From contig VHCW01000004.1 of the NCBI GenBank assembly GCA_016871575.1, forward strand, positions 37,064 to 101,063: a DNA stretch of 64,000 bases, given 5' to 3'. Below are positions 48,504 through 57,928 of this stretch, one piece after another. The notes under the pieces are model-generated. The model was given only the letters and a program-made list of their open reading frames with translations, had not been told where the DNA came from and made no database searches. Origin of the DNA: Verrucomicrobiota bacterium. Lineage in GTDB: Bacteria; Verrucomicrobiota; Verrucomicrobiia; Palsa-1439. Within the stretch, counting starts at the first letter, position 1; each line of letters begins with the position of its first letter. Position numbers and translations under genes: made by a program.

Positions 48504-49390
48504 ACCGATCAAAAAAACTGCCTGTAAAGAAAGTGGATTACGCGGAGATTCTCGACATGTTCCTGTGGGGCATGGGCAAGCTGATGCGCCCCACCTTGTC
48601 CAATATGCTGGCGGGATTCGAAGAATACCACTATTACCACCGGCGGGACGCCCTCATTCAGCGGCTTCATCGCGAGCAACTCGTCAGCCGCACCGGTCAA
48701 GGCGCAGAATCGGTGTTCATTCTCACTGACAAAGGACGACAACGACTGGGTGACCAAGACCCGACCCCACGTTGGGAGCGGCGTTGGGACGGGATGTGGC
48801 GGGTGGTGACTTTCGATTTGCCCGAAGTGCAACGGAAAGACCGGAAACGGTTGTGGCGCGCGTTGCGCGCACGCGGATTGGGTCTGCTGCAACGAAGCGT
48901 CTGGATTTGGCCGGACGAGTTGGAACCGATTCTGAACCAGATTGTTCACGCGGAAGGCGTGCCGGAGTGTTTTTGTGGTTTTGAATCACGACGGGTGTTT
49001 CTCTGCACCGATCAGGAGATTGTCGCTTCCGCGTGGGATTGGGAGGAAATCGGACGGCGACAGGAAGCTTTTCTCCAAACGGTGAAAGCAGGCTTTCGAA
49101 TCCTGGAACATGCCAGCAACCTGGAGCGACTGGCAGCCGAAGCGCGATCGGAAAAAATCGCCTATGATCACGCGATGATTTTCGATCCGCTGTTGCCCCG
49201 CGGCTTGTGGCCGGCGGGGTACCGGGGGGCCGAGGTGTGGGAATGGCACAAACGATTCCGCAACCGTTTGCGTGGCGCGTGCGCGCGGCTGCAATCCACA
49301 GCCTCCCATCCACCGGTGAATCAGAGGAACGATCGTTCCTCTGATTCACCGGGGAGGGGGGCGGTCGGACGGGGAAGGGCGGAGGCATGA
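48500..49390 (+). CDS. PaaX-like protein (winged helix plus Cas2-like middle region plus PaaX C-terminal region)
   Basis: LWGMGKLMRPTLSNML; WDGMWRVVTFDLPEVQRKDRKRLWRALRARGLGLLQRSVWIWP; AWDWEEI; FDPLLPRGLWPAGYRG. Confidence 0.85.
   Translation: MNRSKKLPVKKVDYAEILDMFLWGMGKLMRPTLSNMLAGFEEYHYYHRRDALIQRLHREQLVSRTGQGAESVFILTDKGRQRLGDQDPTPRWERRWDGMWRVVTFDLPEVQRKDRKRLWRALRARGLGLLQRSVWIWPDELEPILNQIVHAEGVPECFCGFESRRVFLCTDQEIVASAWDWEEIGRRQEAFLQTVKAGFRILEHASNLERLAAEARSEKIAYDHAMIFDPLLPRGLWPAGYRGAEVWEWHKRFRNRLRGACARLQSTASHPPVNQRNDRSSDSPGRGAVGRGRAEA
49313..49352. repeat. perfect 40-bp palindrome, cassette 1 right
   Basis: Identical to 48438-48477. Confidence 0.98.
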
Positions 49391-50880
49391 TTCGCCGACG
49401 CGACCAGATCCGGCTCAGCGTCCGGAAGATCGGGCTGCGCAGGAAACGCGCGGTGTTCTCCATTATCTCCGTGGCGCTCGGGATCCTGGTCGTTGTCACC
49501 GTCAATTCGCTTGTGAGCGGCATCCGCGACCTTGTCATCCGCACCGGGTTCACCGAGGAAATTGACAAGGACGTCATTCGCGTCACGCATACCCCGCGCC
49601 ATTATGGCGACGAGGAGTCGTCGTCCTCGCGGAAACGGGCGCAATTTCTGTCGGACGAGTTGCTGGCGGAGTTTTGCGAGTGGAAGGAGGTCGAGGCGGC
49701 GGCGCCGGAGATCCGGATCCAGCCGGTCAACGTGGAGGCGTTGGCCGAATCGCCGCGCGCGGCGTCGCACGATTATGCGATGGGCGCGCCGGAAGCGTTG
49801 ATTTGCCGGTATGCGGACGCCAGAGAACTTGCCGCCTGCGAAGGGGTCATCCCGCTGGTGCTTGGCGAGCGGTTTGTGAAATTGCGTTACCACGAGCGGA
49901 CGAGCAAGTTCGAACTCGAAGATCCCGCGCGTGTGCAGTCGTGGATCGGGCGGGATGTGACGTTGCGGGTGGGCGATCCGATGGGGCAATTGGAACGGTT
50001 CCGTTACGATTACGACAAGAAACAGTGGTTGCGCCTCAGCGAAGAGGAAATCGCCCAACGCAGAAAACACATCGAGTCATACGAGGGCGAGTTCGACAAG
50101 ATGATTCACAACCGGTTGTTGACGTTGAAGGGGCGGGTGGTCGGGTTTTGTCCGGGCACGCGCCTGTTGATGCCCGAGGAACCGGCCCGGCTCTGCGCGA
50201 AGTGGCTGAAACAGCGCAACGACTTGGCGCGGCTGCGCCCGGTGGAACCGCCGGCCGAGTACGGCCCGCATGGCCGGCGCGCGCCGCGTGAGGGCGAATT
50301 CACGAGGGCAACCGTGCTCTTGAAAGCCGGAACCAATCCGGAGCCTGTCGTGAAGCGGCTGAAGGAGATGGGCTTTGGGGCGACCACGCGACAAAACGCT
50401 TTCGAGTCGTTCCTGAAGGAGGTGGACACAGCGATGAAAATCGTCAAGCGAATCGGGTACGCGTTTGGCGGCGTGTTGTTGCTGCTTGCGTGCGGCCTGC
50501 TCTGGAGCACGACTTCGCGGATTGTCTCCGACAGCCGCGCGGACATTGGGCTGTTCCGTGCGCTTGGCGCAACCAAGGGCGACGTGCGCCGTCTGTTTCT
50601 GACCGAAACGGTTTTTCTCGGTGCGCTCGGCACGTTGGTCGGCATTTTTCTTGGCTGGACGGCAGCCTACTGGATCAGCCGGCTCGTCCTGCACATCGCG
50701 GCCGGCGAGATCAGCGACCCGGAAGAAATGTTGATGATCCCGCGCAGCCTCTTCTCCGTTGACTGGACGAGGTGCGCGCTGTTGTTGGCGGGCGCGGCGG
50801 CAGTGTCGTTGCTGGCCGGTCTCTGGCCGGCGAACCGGGCGGCGAACGTTGACCCGGTCAAGGCGCTGAAGCGCGAGTGA
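49387..50880 (+). CDS. ABC transporter permease (FtsX/MacB-like)
   Basis: N-terminal RKRAVFSIISVALGILVVVTVNSLVSGI TM; SDSRADIGLFRALGATKGDVRRLFLTETVFLGALGTLVGIFLGW. Confidence 0.88.
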   Translation: MIRRRDQIRLSVRKIGLRRKRAVFSIISVALGILVVVTVNSLVSGIRDLVIRTGFTEEIDKDVIRVTHTPRHYGDEESSSSRKRAQFLSDELLAEFCEWKEVEAAAPEIRIQPVNVEALAESPRAASHDYAMGAPEALICRYADARELAACEGVIPLVLGERFVKLRYHERTSKFELEDPARVQSWIGRDVTLRVGDPMGQLERFRYDYDKKQWLRLSEEEIAQRRKHIESYEGEFDKMIHNRLLTLKGRVVGFCPGTRLLMPEEPARLCAKWLKQRNDLARLRPVEPPAEYGPHGRRAPREGEFTRATVLLKAGTNPEPVVKRLKEMGFGATTRQNAFESFLKEVDTAMKIVKRIGYAFGGVLLLLACGLLWSTTSRIVSDSRADIGLFRALGATKGDVRRLFLTETVFLGALGTLVGIFLGWTAAYWISRLVLHIAAGEISDPEEMLMIPRSLFSVDWTRCALLLAGAAAVSLLAGLWPANRAANVDPVKALKRE

Positions 50881-52183
50881 CCGCGTTGGGCAAGGCGGCT
50901 TCCCAGTCATCAAGCAATTTGCGGAAACGGGCGCAGCGGTCGGGATGTTGTGGGGCGAGGTTGTTCGTTTCCGGAAGATCGGCGGCGAGATGGAACAGGC
51001 GGGACGGCTGTTTGTATTCCTCCAAATACTTCCATTCACCACAACGCACGGCGCGTTGCGGGATGACTTTTTTGCGCACAGGCTCAGGAACGCGCCTCCA
51101 GAACAGTGTGCGTTCGTTGGGCGGTGTTTCACCGCGCAAGATGGGAAGAAGATTACTACCATCAAGGGGAACGGAGGTTTTCGCTCCGGCCAACGCCAGC
51201 AATGTGGCCGTCCAGTCCATCGTGATGATGGGCGTCCGGCTGACACTGCCGTCGGAAATCATTCCCGGCCAACGCGCGATGCAGGGCACGCGAATGCCGC
51301 CTTCCCAGAGGCTGCCCTTGAGTCCGGAAAGCGGCAGGTTGCGGCCCATCGGGTCGCCGCCGTTGTCGGAGGTGAAGACGACGAGGGTGTTTGTTGCCAA
51401 CCCGAGCCGGTCGAGTTCATCCAACACACGGCCCACGCTTTTGTCGAGATGTTCGACCATGCTGACGTAGTTGGCGCGGGTGCCGGACTGCCAGCTTGGA
51501 GATTTTGGCTCCACGACACGGTCGGCGTCGCGCGGTCCTTGATAGGGGAAATGGGGCGCATTGTACGCAAGGAACAGAAAGAAGGGCCGGCGGCGATTCT
51601 CGGCGAGAAAACGCTGGGCGTCATCGGTCAACAGATCGGTCGAGTAACCTTTTCGCTGGATGGCTTTTTCATTCCAGAAAAGGTCGTGATGACCGAGGCG
51701 ATCCATGTGTTGGAAATAATGATGGTTGCCGCCGAGCAAGCCGAAGAAGTGGTCAAAACCTTGCGCGTTGGGAGCGCGCTCCGGGTCGTAGCCAAGATGC
51801 CACTTGCCGATGAGCGCGGTGCAGCGGCCGGTTTTTCTGAGCAGGCTGGCAAGCGTCTCTCCGCCGGGCGGCAGCCCGGCATTCTTCTCCTGATAGTAGA
51901 GCGCGTATTCCAAGCCGCCGCGTTGTTGGTAGCGGCCGGTCATGAAGGCGTACCGCGTCGGCGAACAAGTGGGGCCGTTGGCGTACGCGTCGGTGAAACG
52001 CATCCCTTGGGCGGCCAACGCATCGAGGCGCGGCGTGCGGATATCCGGACAGCCGTAGCAGCCGAGGTCTCCGTAGCCGAGGTCGTCGGCCAGGATGAAT
52101 ATCATATTCGGCTGCGCTGGCGCAGTTGTTCCGACGCCGCCCAGCAACGTCAGCAGCGCAACCAGAGCGAAAAGAGTGTTCAC
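50858..52183 (-). CDS. arylsulfatase-type sulfatase
   Basis: MIFILADDLGYGDLGCYG; TCSPTRYAFMTGR (CxPxR formylglycine motif); GTG start chosen at 52183. Confidence 0.95.
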   Translation of the reverse strand: MNTLFALVALLTLLGGVGTTAPAQPNMIFILADDLGYGDLGCYGCPDIRTPRLDALAAQGMRFTDAYANGPTCSPTRYAFMTGRYQQRGGLEYALYYQEKNAGLPPGGETLASLLRKTGRCTALIGKWHLGYDPERAPNAQGFDHFFGLLGGNHHYFQHMDRLGHHDLFWNEKAIQRKGYSTDLLTDDAQRFLAENRRRPFFLFLAYNAPHFPYQGPRDADRVVEPKSPSWQSGTRANYVSMVEHLDKSVGRVLDELDRLGLATNTLVVFTSDNGGDPMGRNLPLSGLKGSLWEGGIRVPCIARWPGMISDGSVSRTPIITMDWTATLLALAGAKTSVPLDGSNLLPILRGETPPNERTLFWRRVPEPVRKKVIPQRAVRCGEWKYLEEYKQPSRLFHLAADLPETNNLAPQHPDRCARFRKLLDDWEAALPNAVTRASAP

Positions 52184-53832
52184 TGTTGCGCCGGTTTCAC
52201 CGCCCAGACCTTGAAGTGCGTGTAGCTCGAATGTCCGGTGTGCTGCATCTGGCGCAGGGCGACGCGGCCTTCCTTCCACACGGGGCCGTATGTCTTGCCG
52301 TCGTCCTCGAAGCGTACCTCGATTTTGCCGTTGGTCTCGACGGTGATCTTGTTGCTGAGCTTGAGAATCCGTATGCAATGCGGCCCCGGCCCTTGCCCGG
52401 CGATGAAGTCGCGGCCCATGGAAACGAGATGAAAACCATGATTCTTGCGGATGTGCGCTGTGCCGCGTTCTTTGCCCTGAGGATCAATCGCCCAATAGGA
52501 GACGTGATAACAATTCAGCGCGCCGCTGTGGTAGGTCTTGAACTCGCCGTCGCGCATCGGCTGGCTCAAATCGAAGATGCTCCCGCCGTCACGACCTTTC
52601 GCGGCGAAGAATACGAGGTTCAGTCCGTTGTTCGGGTCGGCGGGCGACACGCCGAACTCGATGAGCAGATCGGCGGGAAACTCGCGCGTGTTCCAGAACA
52701 CGAGATGGCTCGCGTCATTCTTGAGCACGAGCCGCTTGTTCTCGATGAGCGCGCTGGCCTTGCCTTCCAGCACCCAATCAACGTCTTCCGGCAAACGCGC
52801 TCGCTTGCCATCGGTGAACAGGTCGGCTTCTTTCACGAACTTCAACGGCCCAGTGAAGTCTGTCTCGTAGAGCAATTCCAGTTTCAGCCGCGATAAATCC
52901 AGACCGCGCGTCTCATCGGAGGTGTCCGGCATCTCGATCACCTTGCCGCGCCCGGCGCTGATTCGCAGCATTTTCCCGGTGCCCAACACCAGCGGATCGA
53001 ATCGATGCGGATTCGTCCCGCCGGCCCACGCGATTCCTCGCAGCAGGAGAATGCGGAAGTACGCATCGTCGAACGTGAAAGTGTAATGGCCGGGGACACA
53101 GCCGAACACGCGGCCTTTTTCCGGTTCGCAGGTCCAGAACATCGGTTGCGGCTGCATCGTATCCGCGTCGGGCGCGGGTTTCTCCATCGAAGTGGCCAGC
53201 ACCGTGTAGCCCGGCGCGACCGGGTCCGGCGTCGGCGGCCAGTACGGTTCGTCGTGCAACGAGAACTCCTGCGGCAGGCCGACGCAAATCGGATGGTCGG
53301 GTTTTTCGATCCGCAGTGTGAGGGGGCCGTGACGGTAACGTTGGAAACCGCCGACGCCGAGCACGGACGCCACTTCCGCGGAAGGTGTCGGTTTCGTCCA
53401 CGTGGCGGAGTGGATCACCACCAGTCCTTTTCCTGTTGCGAGATAGTTGCGGACCTGCTCGATGCGTTGGGTGTCCCACTTCAAATAACAAAACGCCGCG
53501 ATGACATCGGCGGCCTTGAATTGCTCTTCAGCGGGCCAGTGTTGCGCGGTGAGGACTTTCACGCCGGGAGAACCGCCCAATAACTTCGCCCAGTTCTCCT
53601 GCCACACCGGATAATCATGCATGCCGTTTCCGGCGGGGCCATGGTCTTTCTTGTCGGCCAGCAGGAGAATGGTCAGCGGTTTGGCGGCGGCTTGCGGGGG
53701 GCTTTTCGGCGCTTTTGCAAGGACCGCTTCCACTTCCGCCCGGCTGCGGGGCGGCGGCGGCTGAGGAGTCCCAGCCGCCGCTGCAACCTGCGCCAACAAA
53801 CAGAATCCCGCCAGTAAAAGAACAGCTTTCAC
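52180..53832 (-). CDS. ThuA-like domain plus DUF1080 secreted protein
   Basis: VVIHSATWT...HPICVGLPQEFSLHDEPYW...PMFWTCEPEKGRVFGCVPGHYTFTFDDAYFRILLLRGIAWAGG (ThuA-like); LLYETDFTGPLKFVKEADLFTDG...(DUF1080). Confidence 0.85.
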   Translation of the reverse strand: MKAVLLLAGFCLLAQVAAAAGTPQPPPPRSRAEVEAVLAKAPKSPPQAAAKPLTILLLADKKDHGPAGNGMHDYPVWQENWAKLLGGSPGVKVLTAQHWPAEEQFKAADVIAAFCYLKWDTQRIEQVRNYLATGKGLVVIHSATWTKPTPSAEVASVLGVGGFQRYRHGPLTLRIEKPDHPICVGLPQEFSLHDEPYWPPTPDPVAPGYTVLATSMEKPAPDADTMQPQPMFWTCEPEKGRVFGCVPGHYTFTFDDAYFRILLLRGIAWAGGTNPHRFDPLVLGTGKMLRISAGRGKVIEMPDTSDETRGLDLSRLKLELLYETDFTGPLKFVKEADLFTDGKRARLPEDVDWVLEGKASALIENKRLVLKNDASHLVFWNTREFPADLLIEFGVSPADPNNGLNLVFFAAKGRDGGSIFDLSQPMRDGEFKTYHSGALNCYHVSYWAIDPQGKERGTAHIRKNHGFHLVSMGRDFIAGQGPGPHCIRILKLSNKITVETNGKIEVRFEDDGKTYGPVWKEGRVALRQMQHTGHSSYTHFKVWAVKPAQQ

Positions 53833-54656
53833 ACGAGCTTGGAAAGATGTTCGAGGCTTTTGGCGGCCTGCGCCGGGGTGCCGCACTCGACGGAGAAGAC
53901 GATGTCGCGCGGACATTTCTCGCGCACGATCTTCACGATGCGCTCCCAGTCGAGGACGCCCTCGCCGCAGGCGCAACCGACCGGCGTGCCGGTGACTTTG
54001 CCGCGCTCGGCCTCGGAGTGTTTCACCGAGATGTCCTTGGCGTGAAGGTGAACGAGTCGCGAGGCGACGCGTTCCAGCCACGCATAAACGTCGTGGCCGC
54101 AGAGGTAGGCGTTGCCGGTGTCGAGGTTGATGCCAATCGCCGGTGATTTCACCAGATTGTAAATGCGGTCGAGGCCGTCGGGATGACGCGAGTATTGCGC
54201 GTGCGGTTCGAGGCCGATCTTCACGCCGCGCCGCTCGGCGATGAACGCCGCTTCCTGCAACGTGTATTTGATGAGGACAAAATCTTCCTCCTCGGTCGTC
54301 CATTTCGCCTTGATGCCTTCGTCGGTATTGATGACCGGCACGCCGATCTCGGCGGCGGTGCGGATGGCGAGCTTGATATATTCGCCGTGCACCTCGGGCC
54401 GGCCGAGCGGGCCGTGCGATTGCAGCGCGGAGATGGTCAGCCCGGCCTTGTCGCAGGCGTCCTTGATCCGGTACGGGTCGTCGAACATCGAGACGGTGTG
54501 GAAATACCCGGCTTCGCTCATCAGTTCGCGGCCGAAGTGGACCATCGGCTCGATGTATTTGTAGCCCATCTCGGCTGCCGCCTTGACGGCCCACTCGAAC
54601 GGCTTGTCCGAGCTGCGCGAGAACTCCGTGTTTAGTCCGACGTGTATCTTACCCAT
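53829..54656 (-). CDS. sugar phosphate isomerase/epimerase (TIM barrel)
   Basis: AAAEMGYKYIEPMVHFGRELMSEAGY...IGINLDTGNAYLCGHDVYAWLERVASRLVHLHAKDIS. Confidence 0.9.
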   Translation of the reverse strand: MGKIHVGLNTEFSRSSDKPFEWAVKAAAEMGYKYIEPMVHFGRELMSEAGYFHTVSMFDDPYRIKDACDKAGLTISALQSHGPLGRPEVHGEYIKLAIRTAAEIGVPVINTDEGIKAKWTTEEEDFVLIKYTLQEAAFIAERRGVKIGLEPHAQYSRHPDGLDRIYNLVKSPAIGINLDTGNAYLCGHDVYAWLERVASRLVHLHAKDISVKHSEAERGKVTGTPVGCACGEGVLDWERIVKIVREKCPRDIVFSVECGTPAQAAKSLEHLSKLV

Positions 54657-54729
54657 GATGTACTCCTTTCATTTTGTGGTTGTGGTTGACTTTACCAACA
54701 GCTTCCGCGTGACGTCCATGTGAATCTTG

Positions 54730-56028
54730 TCACAAACTCCAGCCGTTATACATCGGACGAGAAAGCCGCTTGTTGGCTTCGTCGTTGCCGATGAATTGTT
54801 CTTTCTTCGGGTCCCATTTCAGTTTCGTTTCCAGCCGCGCGGCGATCTCGGCGATGAGGCCAAGGTAGCTCGCGACGTGCGTGGCCTCCACGTTGGAAAC
54901 GGGATCTTTACGGGTGCGGACGCTGTTCAGGAAGTCAGCCTGATGATGTATGGATTCTTGCAAATGCAGTTCGCCGTCCTTGAGCTTGACCCGCAGCAAC
55001 GAAGCTGGCTCGGCCTCGAAAGTGCCATTGCGGTTGCAATAGACCCAGCCTTTGTCGCCAATGAACTTCGTGCCGGTCTTCTGCACGGTCGGGTCGGTGA
55101 AGATCATCTTCAAGCCGCTCCGGTAGGTAAACGTCGCATTCCAGCTTTCGATGTTGTCAGTGAAGCCTTTCTTGCGATAAACGCCCTTGCACTCGATCTC
55201 GCACGGCTCCTTGCCAAGGAGCGGGCACCCCCAATTGGCGATGTCGAGATGATGCACGCCCCAGTTGGAGATGAACCCGGCGCAGTAGTCCCAGATCAAA
55301 TACCAGTCATGCTTGATCACACGGCCGGGATTGTAGGGCTTGGCCGGCGCCGGGCCGCGCCACATGTTCCAGTCAAACCCGTCCGGCACCGGCTGCGGAT
55401 CCAGTGAGCCGGTGTGCCTCGGCTGGTATTGCGGCCCCGGCGCAGACACCTCCACCGTGTGAAGTTTGCCGATGTAACCGTTGCGGGCCAGCTCGCAGGC
55501 GCGGCGGAAATTCTGTTGCGAACGTTGCTGCGTGCCGCCCTGGAACACGCGTTTGTGTTTGCCGATGGCGGCGACAATCTTCTGGCTCTCCTCGACCGAC
55601 ACGCCGGTCGGTTTTTCGAGATACATGTCTTTCTTTGCCGCCGCGGCGGCAATGGCGATGAGCGCGTGCCAATGGTCCTGCGGCGCGATCATCAAGGCGT
55701 CAATGTCCTTGCGGGCGATCACCTCGCGCCAGTCACGGGACATCGCGCAGCCGGTGTCGCCGTATTGTTTGTCCACGAGTCCCTTGGCTTTCTGGCGGCG
55801 ATCCTCGTAAGTGTCGCACACGGCCACAACCCGGCAATCGTCAAGCGTGAGGAAGTTGCGCATGTTACCGGTGCCCATGCCGCCGACACCGATGCAGCCG
55901 ACGGCGGTCTTGTTGTTCGCGCCGAAGGCGGTGGCGGGAATGAGGGCGGGCATTCCGAGCCATGCGGCGGCGGCTGCGGATTGTTTCAGGAAACTGCGAC
56001 GACTGATCTGATTCTTCGTGGTGTTCAT
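54730..56028 (-). CDS. Gfo/Idh/MocA family oxidoreductase (Tat signal)
   Basis: ISRRSFLKQSAAAAAWLG; VGCIGVGGMGTGNMRNF; MYLEKPTGVSVEE. Confidence 0.92.
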   Translation of the reverse strand: MNTTKNQISRRSFLKQSAAAAAWLGMPALIPATAFGANNKTAVGCIGVGGMGTGNMRNFLTLDDCRVVAVCDTYEDRRQKAKGLVDKQYGDTGCAMSRDWREVIARKDIDALMIAPQDHWHALIAIAAAAAKKDMYLEKPTGVSVEESQKIVAAIGKHKRVFQGGTQQRSQQNFRRACELARNGYIGKLHTVEVSAPGPQYQPRHTGSLDPQPVPDGFDWNMWRGPAPAKPYNPGRVIKHDWYLIWDYCAGFISNWGVHHLDIANWGCPLLGKEPCEIECKGVYRKKGFTDNIESWNATFTYRSGLKMIFTDPTVQKTGTKFIGDKGWVYCNRNGTFEAEPASLLRVKLKDGELHLQESIHHQADFLNSVRTRKDPVSNVEATHVASYLGLIAEIAARLETKLKWDPKKEQFIGNDEANKRLSRPMYNGWSL

Positions 56029-56092
56029 GCGTAAACCATAGTGCAGCGACAAGGTTTGTTCCATAGCCTACAGTCTCAAAGACTGACACTTT

Positions 56093-56120
56093 GGTCTCAG
56101 TGTCGTGGTCTCAGTGTCGT
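56093..56120. repeat. 14-bp tandem duplication GGTCTCAGTGTCGT x2
   Basis: Direct reading of ggtctcagtgtcgtggtctcagtgtcgt in the divergent intergenic region. Confidence 0.8.
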
Positions 56121-56167
56121 GGTTGCGCGACGCCCGGCATTATGCGAACATTGCAGCCGGTCGCAGC

Positions 56168-57085
56168 ATGGTCATGCCCATTCATTTTGAAACCATCACC
56201 CCGCCGAGCGGATTGTCGTTCCGCCTGCACCGCTGGCGCGACAACCTGCGCGAGGTGGAACAATTTACCGCCGACGGACAGGTGGTGCCGTTCGAAGGCG
56301 CCGGCGACCAATGGCATTTGCACCGCGAGATGGAACTGACATTTGTCGCGCGCGGCCACGGGTTGCGGCTCGTGGGCGATCATATCGCTTCGTTTCGCGG
56401 GCCGGATTTGGAATTGTTGGGACCGCACCTGCCCCACTGCATTCAAGGGCTGAGACATTCCACGGGGATTTGCGTGCAATTTCATTGGCCGCTGGATCAT
56501 CCCCTGCGCGCACTGCCGGAGTTCGAATCGCTCGCTTCCTTGTGGGAACGCGCCCGGCGCGGGCTGCTCTTCGGCGCGCCGGCGCGACGCCGGGTTGTCC
56601 CCCGCTTGCTGGCCATGCCGAAGATGTCGGCCGCCGGACGGCTGGGGGTGCTGCTCGAAATCCTGGCGGATTTGGCGACGACCCCGGACGAGGAGGCGAC
56701 CGAGTTGTCGCGAATCTCATTCAGCGTGCAGGAAGGCGAACGTTACCAGGCCGGCATTGAGCGGGTGATCCGTCGCGTGTTGGAACAATACACCGAACCG
56801 TTTCCTCTCCCTGAGGCGTTGAGGCTGGCCGGGATGAGTAAAGCAAATTTTGAGCGGCAGTTCCCCCGCTACACGGGCAGCACGTTCACGGAGTTTCTCA
56901 ATCGCGTCCGTCTTGATCATGCCCGGCGGCAACTGCTGGGCAGCCGCGACAACGTCAGCGCCATCGCGTACGCGACCGGTTTCAACAATCTCTCGCATTT
57001 CAACCGTCTCTATCGCCGGGTGTTTGGCCGCTCCCCCACGGCCGACCGCGCCGCGCCAAATCCTCCCTCCCCAACGTCCATCTGA
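56168..57085 (+). CDS. AraC-family transcriptional regulator
   Basis: PFPLPEALRLAGMSKANFERQFPRYTGSTFTEFLNRVRLDHARRQLLGSRDNVSAIAYATGFNNLSHFNRLYRRVFGRSP. Confidence 0.92.
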   Translation: MVMPIHFETITPPSGLSFRLHRWRDNLREVEQFTADGQVVPFEGAGDQWHLHREMELTFVARGHGLRLVGDHIASFRGPDLELLGPHLPHCIQGLRHSTGICVQFHWPLDHPLRALPEFESLASLWERARRGLLFGAPARRRVVPRLLAMPKMSAAGRLGVLLEILADLATTPDEEATELSRISFSVQEGERYQAGIERVIRRVLEQYTEPFPLPEALRLAGMSKANFERQFPRYTGSTFTEFLNRVRLDHARRQLLGSRDNVSAIAYATGFNNLSHFNRLYRRVFGRSPTADRAAPNPPSPTSI

Positions 57086-57087
57086 TG

Positions 57088-57127
57088 CTGCCACATCAGT
57101 GAAACACCTATTTCATTGATGTGGCAG
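57088..57127. repeat. 40-bp imperfect palindrome/hairpin, cassette 2 left
   Basis: CTGCCACATCAGTGAAA-CACCTA-TTTCATTGATGTGGCAG; 16/17 arm match. Confidence 0.95.
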
Positions 57128-57134
57128 GGTTTGG

Positions 57135-57914
57135 TCAGGGGCGCAGACGCTCTGCCAGCAGTGCAAAAGAGTTCTTCCGCACTTCCCAAGCCCTCTCACC
57201 ACGATAACCTGTCGGCCAGAGAGAACGAGGCAACAACGGATCCAGGGTCAGCGCATGTTGCCAGGCTATCCGTTCGCTGCGCAGCCAGCCGTCCAGTTGT
57301 TGCGGGGAGGCAAGAATGCGTCTCGCGGCAGCGCGATCAAGACGTGCAGTGCGCTGGTAGCCCTCGTACCGACGGTTGATCTCCTCAAAATCCCAAGCGC
57401 CGAGCACAACAGACTGGTTGGAATAACCACCGCAACAGTGAGCTTCCATGAGGAGAAATGTCTCCACATCATCACGGAAATCATCCAACGCGCTTATCAG
57501 TTCGCCCACCGGATGTGGGTGAATCCAAAGGCTTTGTTGCAAATAGCCAAACCCATTATCCCGCAGCCAGCGCCATAACCGCAAACGAGTTCGCCTCCGC
57601 ACAACAGGCAGGTCAAACAACACCTGTCGCCACAGTCCGTCCCACGGACGATCCCATTGCGCGGGAGCATCTTTCCCGCCAAGTATTTCCAGGCGGCCCA
57701 AACTTGTCAGTTGAAACACGATTTGTTCCCCCTGTTTCTCACGAGCCAGCAGTTGGCGCTGCTCCATTCGTTGCAGTTGACGCGGGATCCGATTGCGCCA
57801 TTCCCATCCTTCGTACGACTCCATGAGATTGCTGAGAGTGGGACGACTGAGCTTGTCGGCCGTCCACAACAACATCAACAACGCGTCCTCCACCATCGAG
57901 CGTTTCGCGGGCAT
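57135..57914 (-). CDS. PaaX-like protein (winged helix plus Cas2-like middle region), homologue of 48500-49390
   Basis: LLWTADKLSRPTLSNLMESYEGW; WDGLWRQVLFDLPVVRRRTRLRLWRWLRDNGFGYLQQSLWIHP; AWDFEEI; LDPLLPRSLWPTGYRG. ATG at 57914 with AAAGGAG upstream chosen. Confidence 0.85.
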   Translation of the reverse strand: MPAKRSMVEDALLMLLWTADKLSRPTLSNLMESYEGWEWRNRIPRQLQRMEQRQLLAREKQGEQIVFQLTSLGRLEILGGKDAPAQWDRPWDGLWRQVLFDLPVVRRRTRLRLWRWLRDNGFGYLQQSLWIHPHPVGELISALDDFRDDVETFLLMEAHCCGGYSNQSVVLGAWDFEEINRRYEGYQRTARLDRAAARRILASPQQLDGWLRSERIAWQHALTLDPLLPRSLWPTGYRGERAWEVRKNSFALLAERLRP

Positions 57915-57928
57915 GATACATTTCTCCT

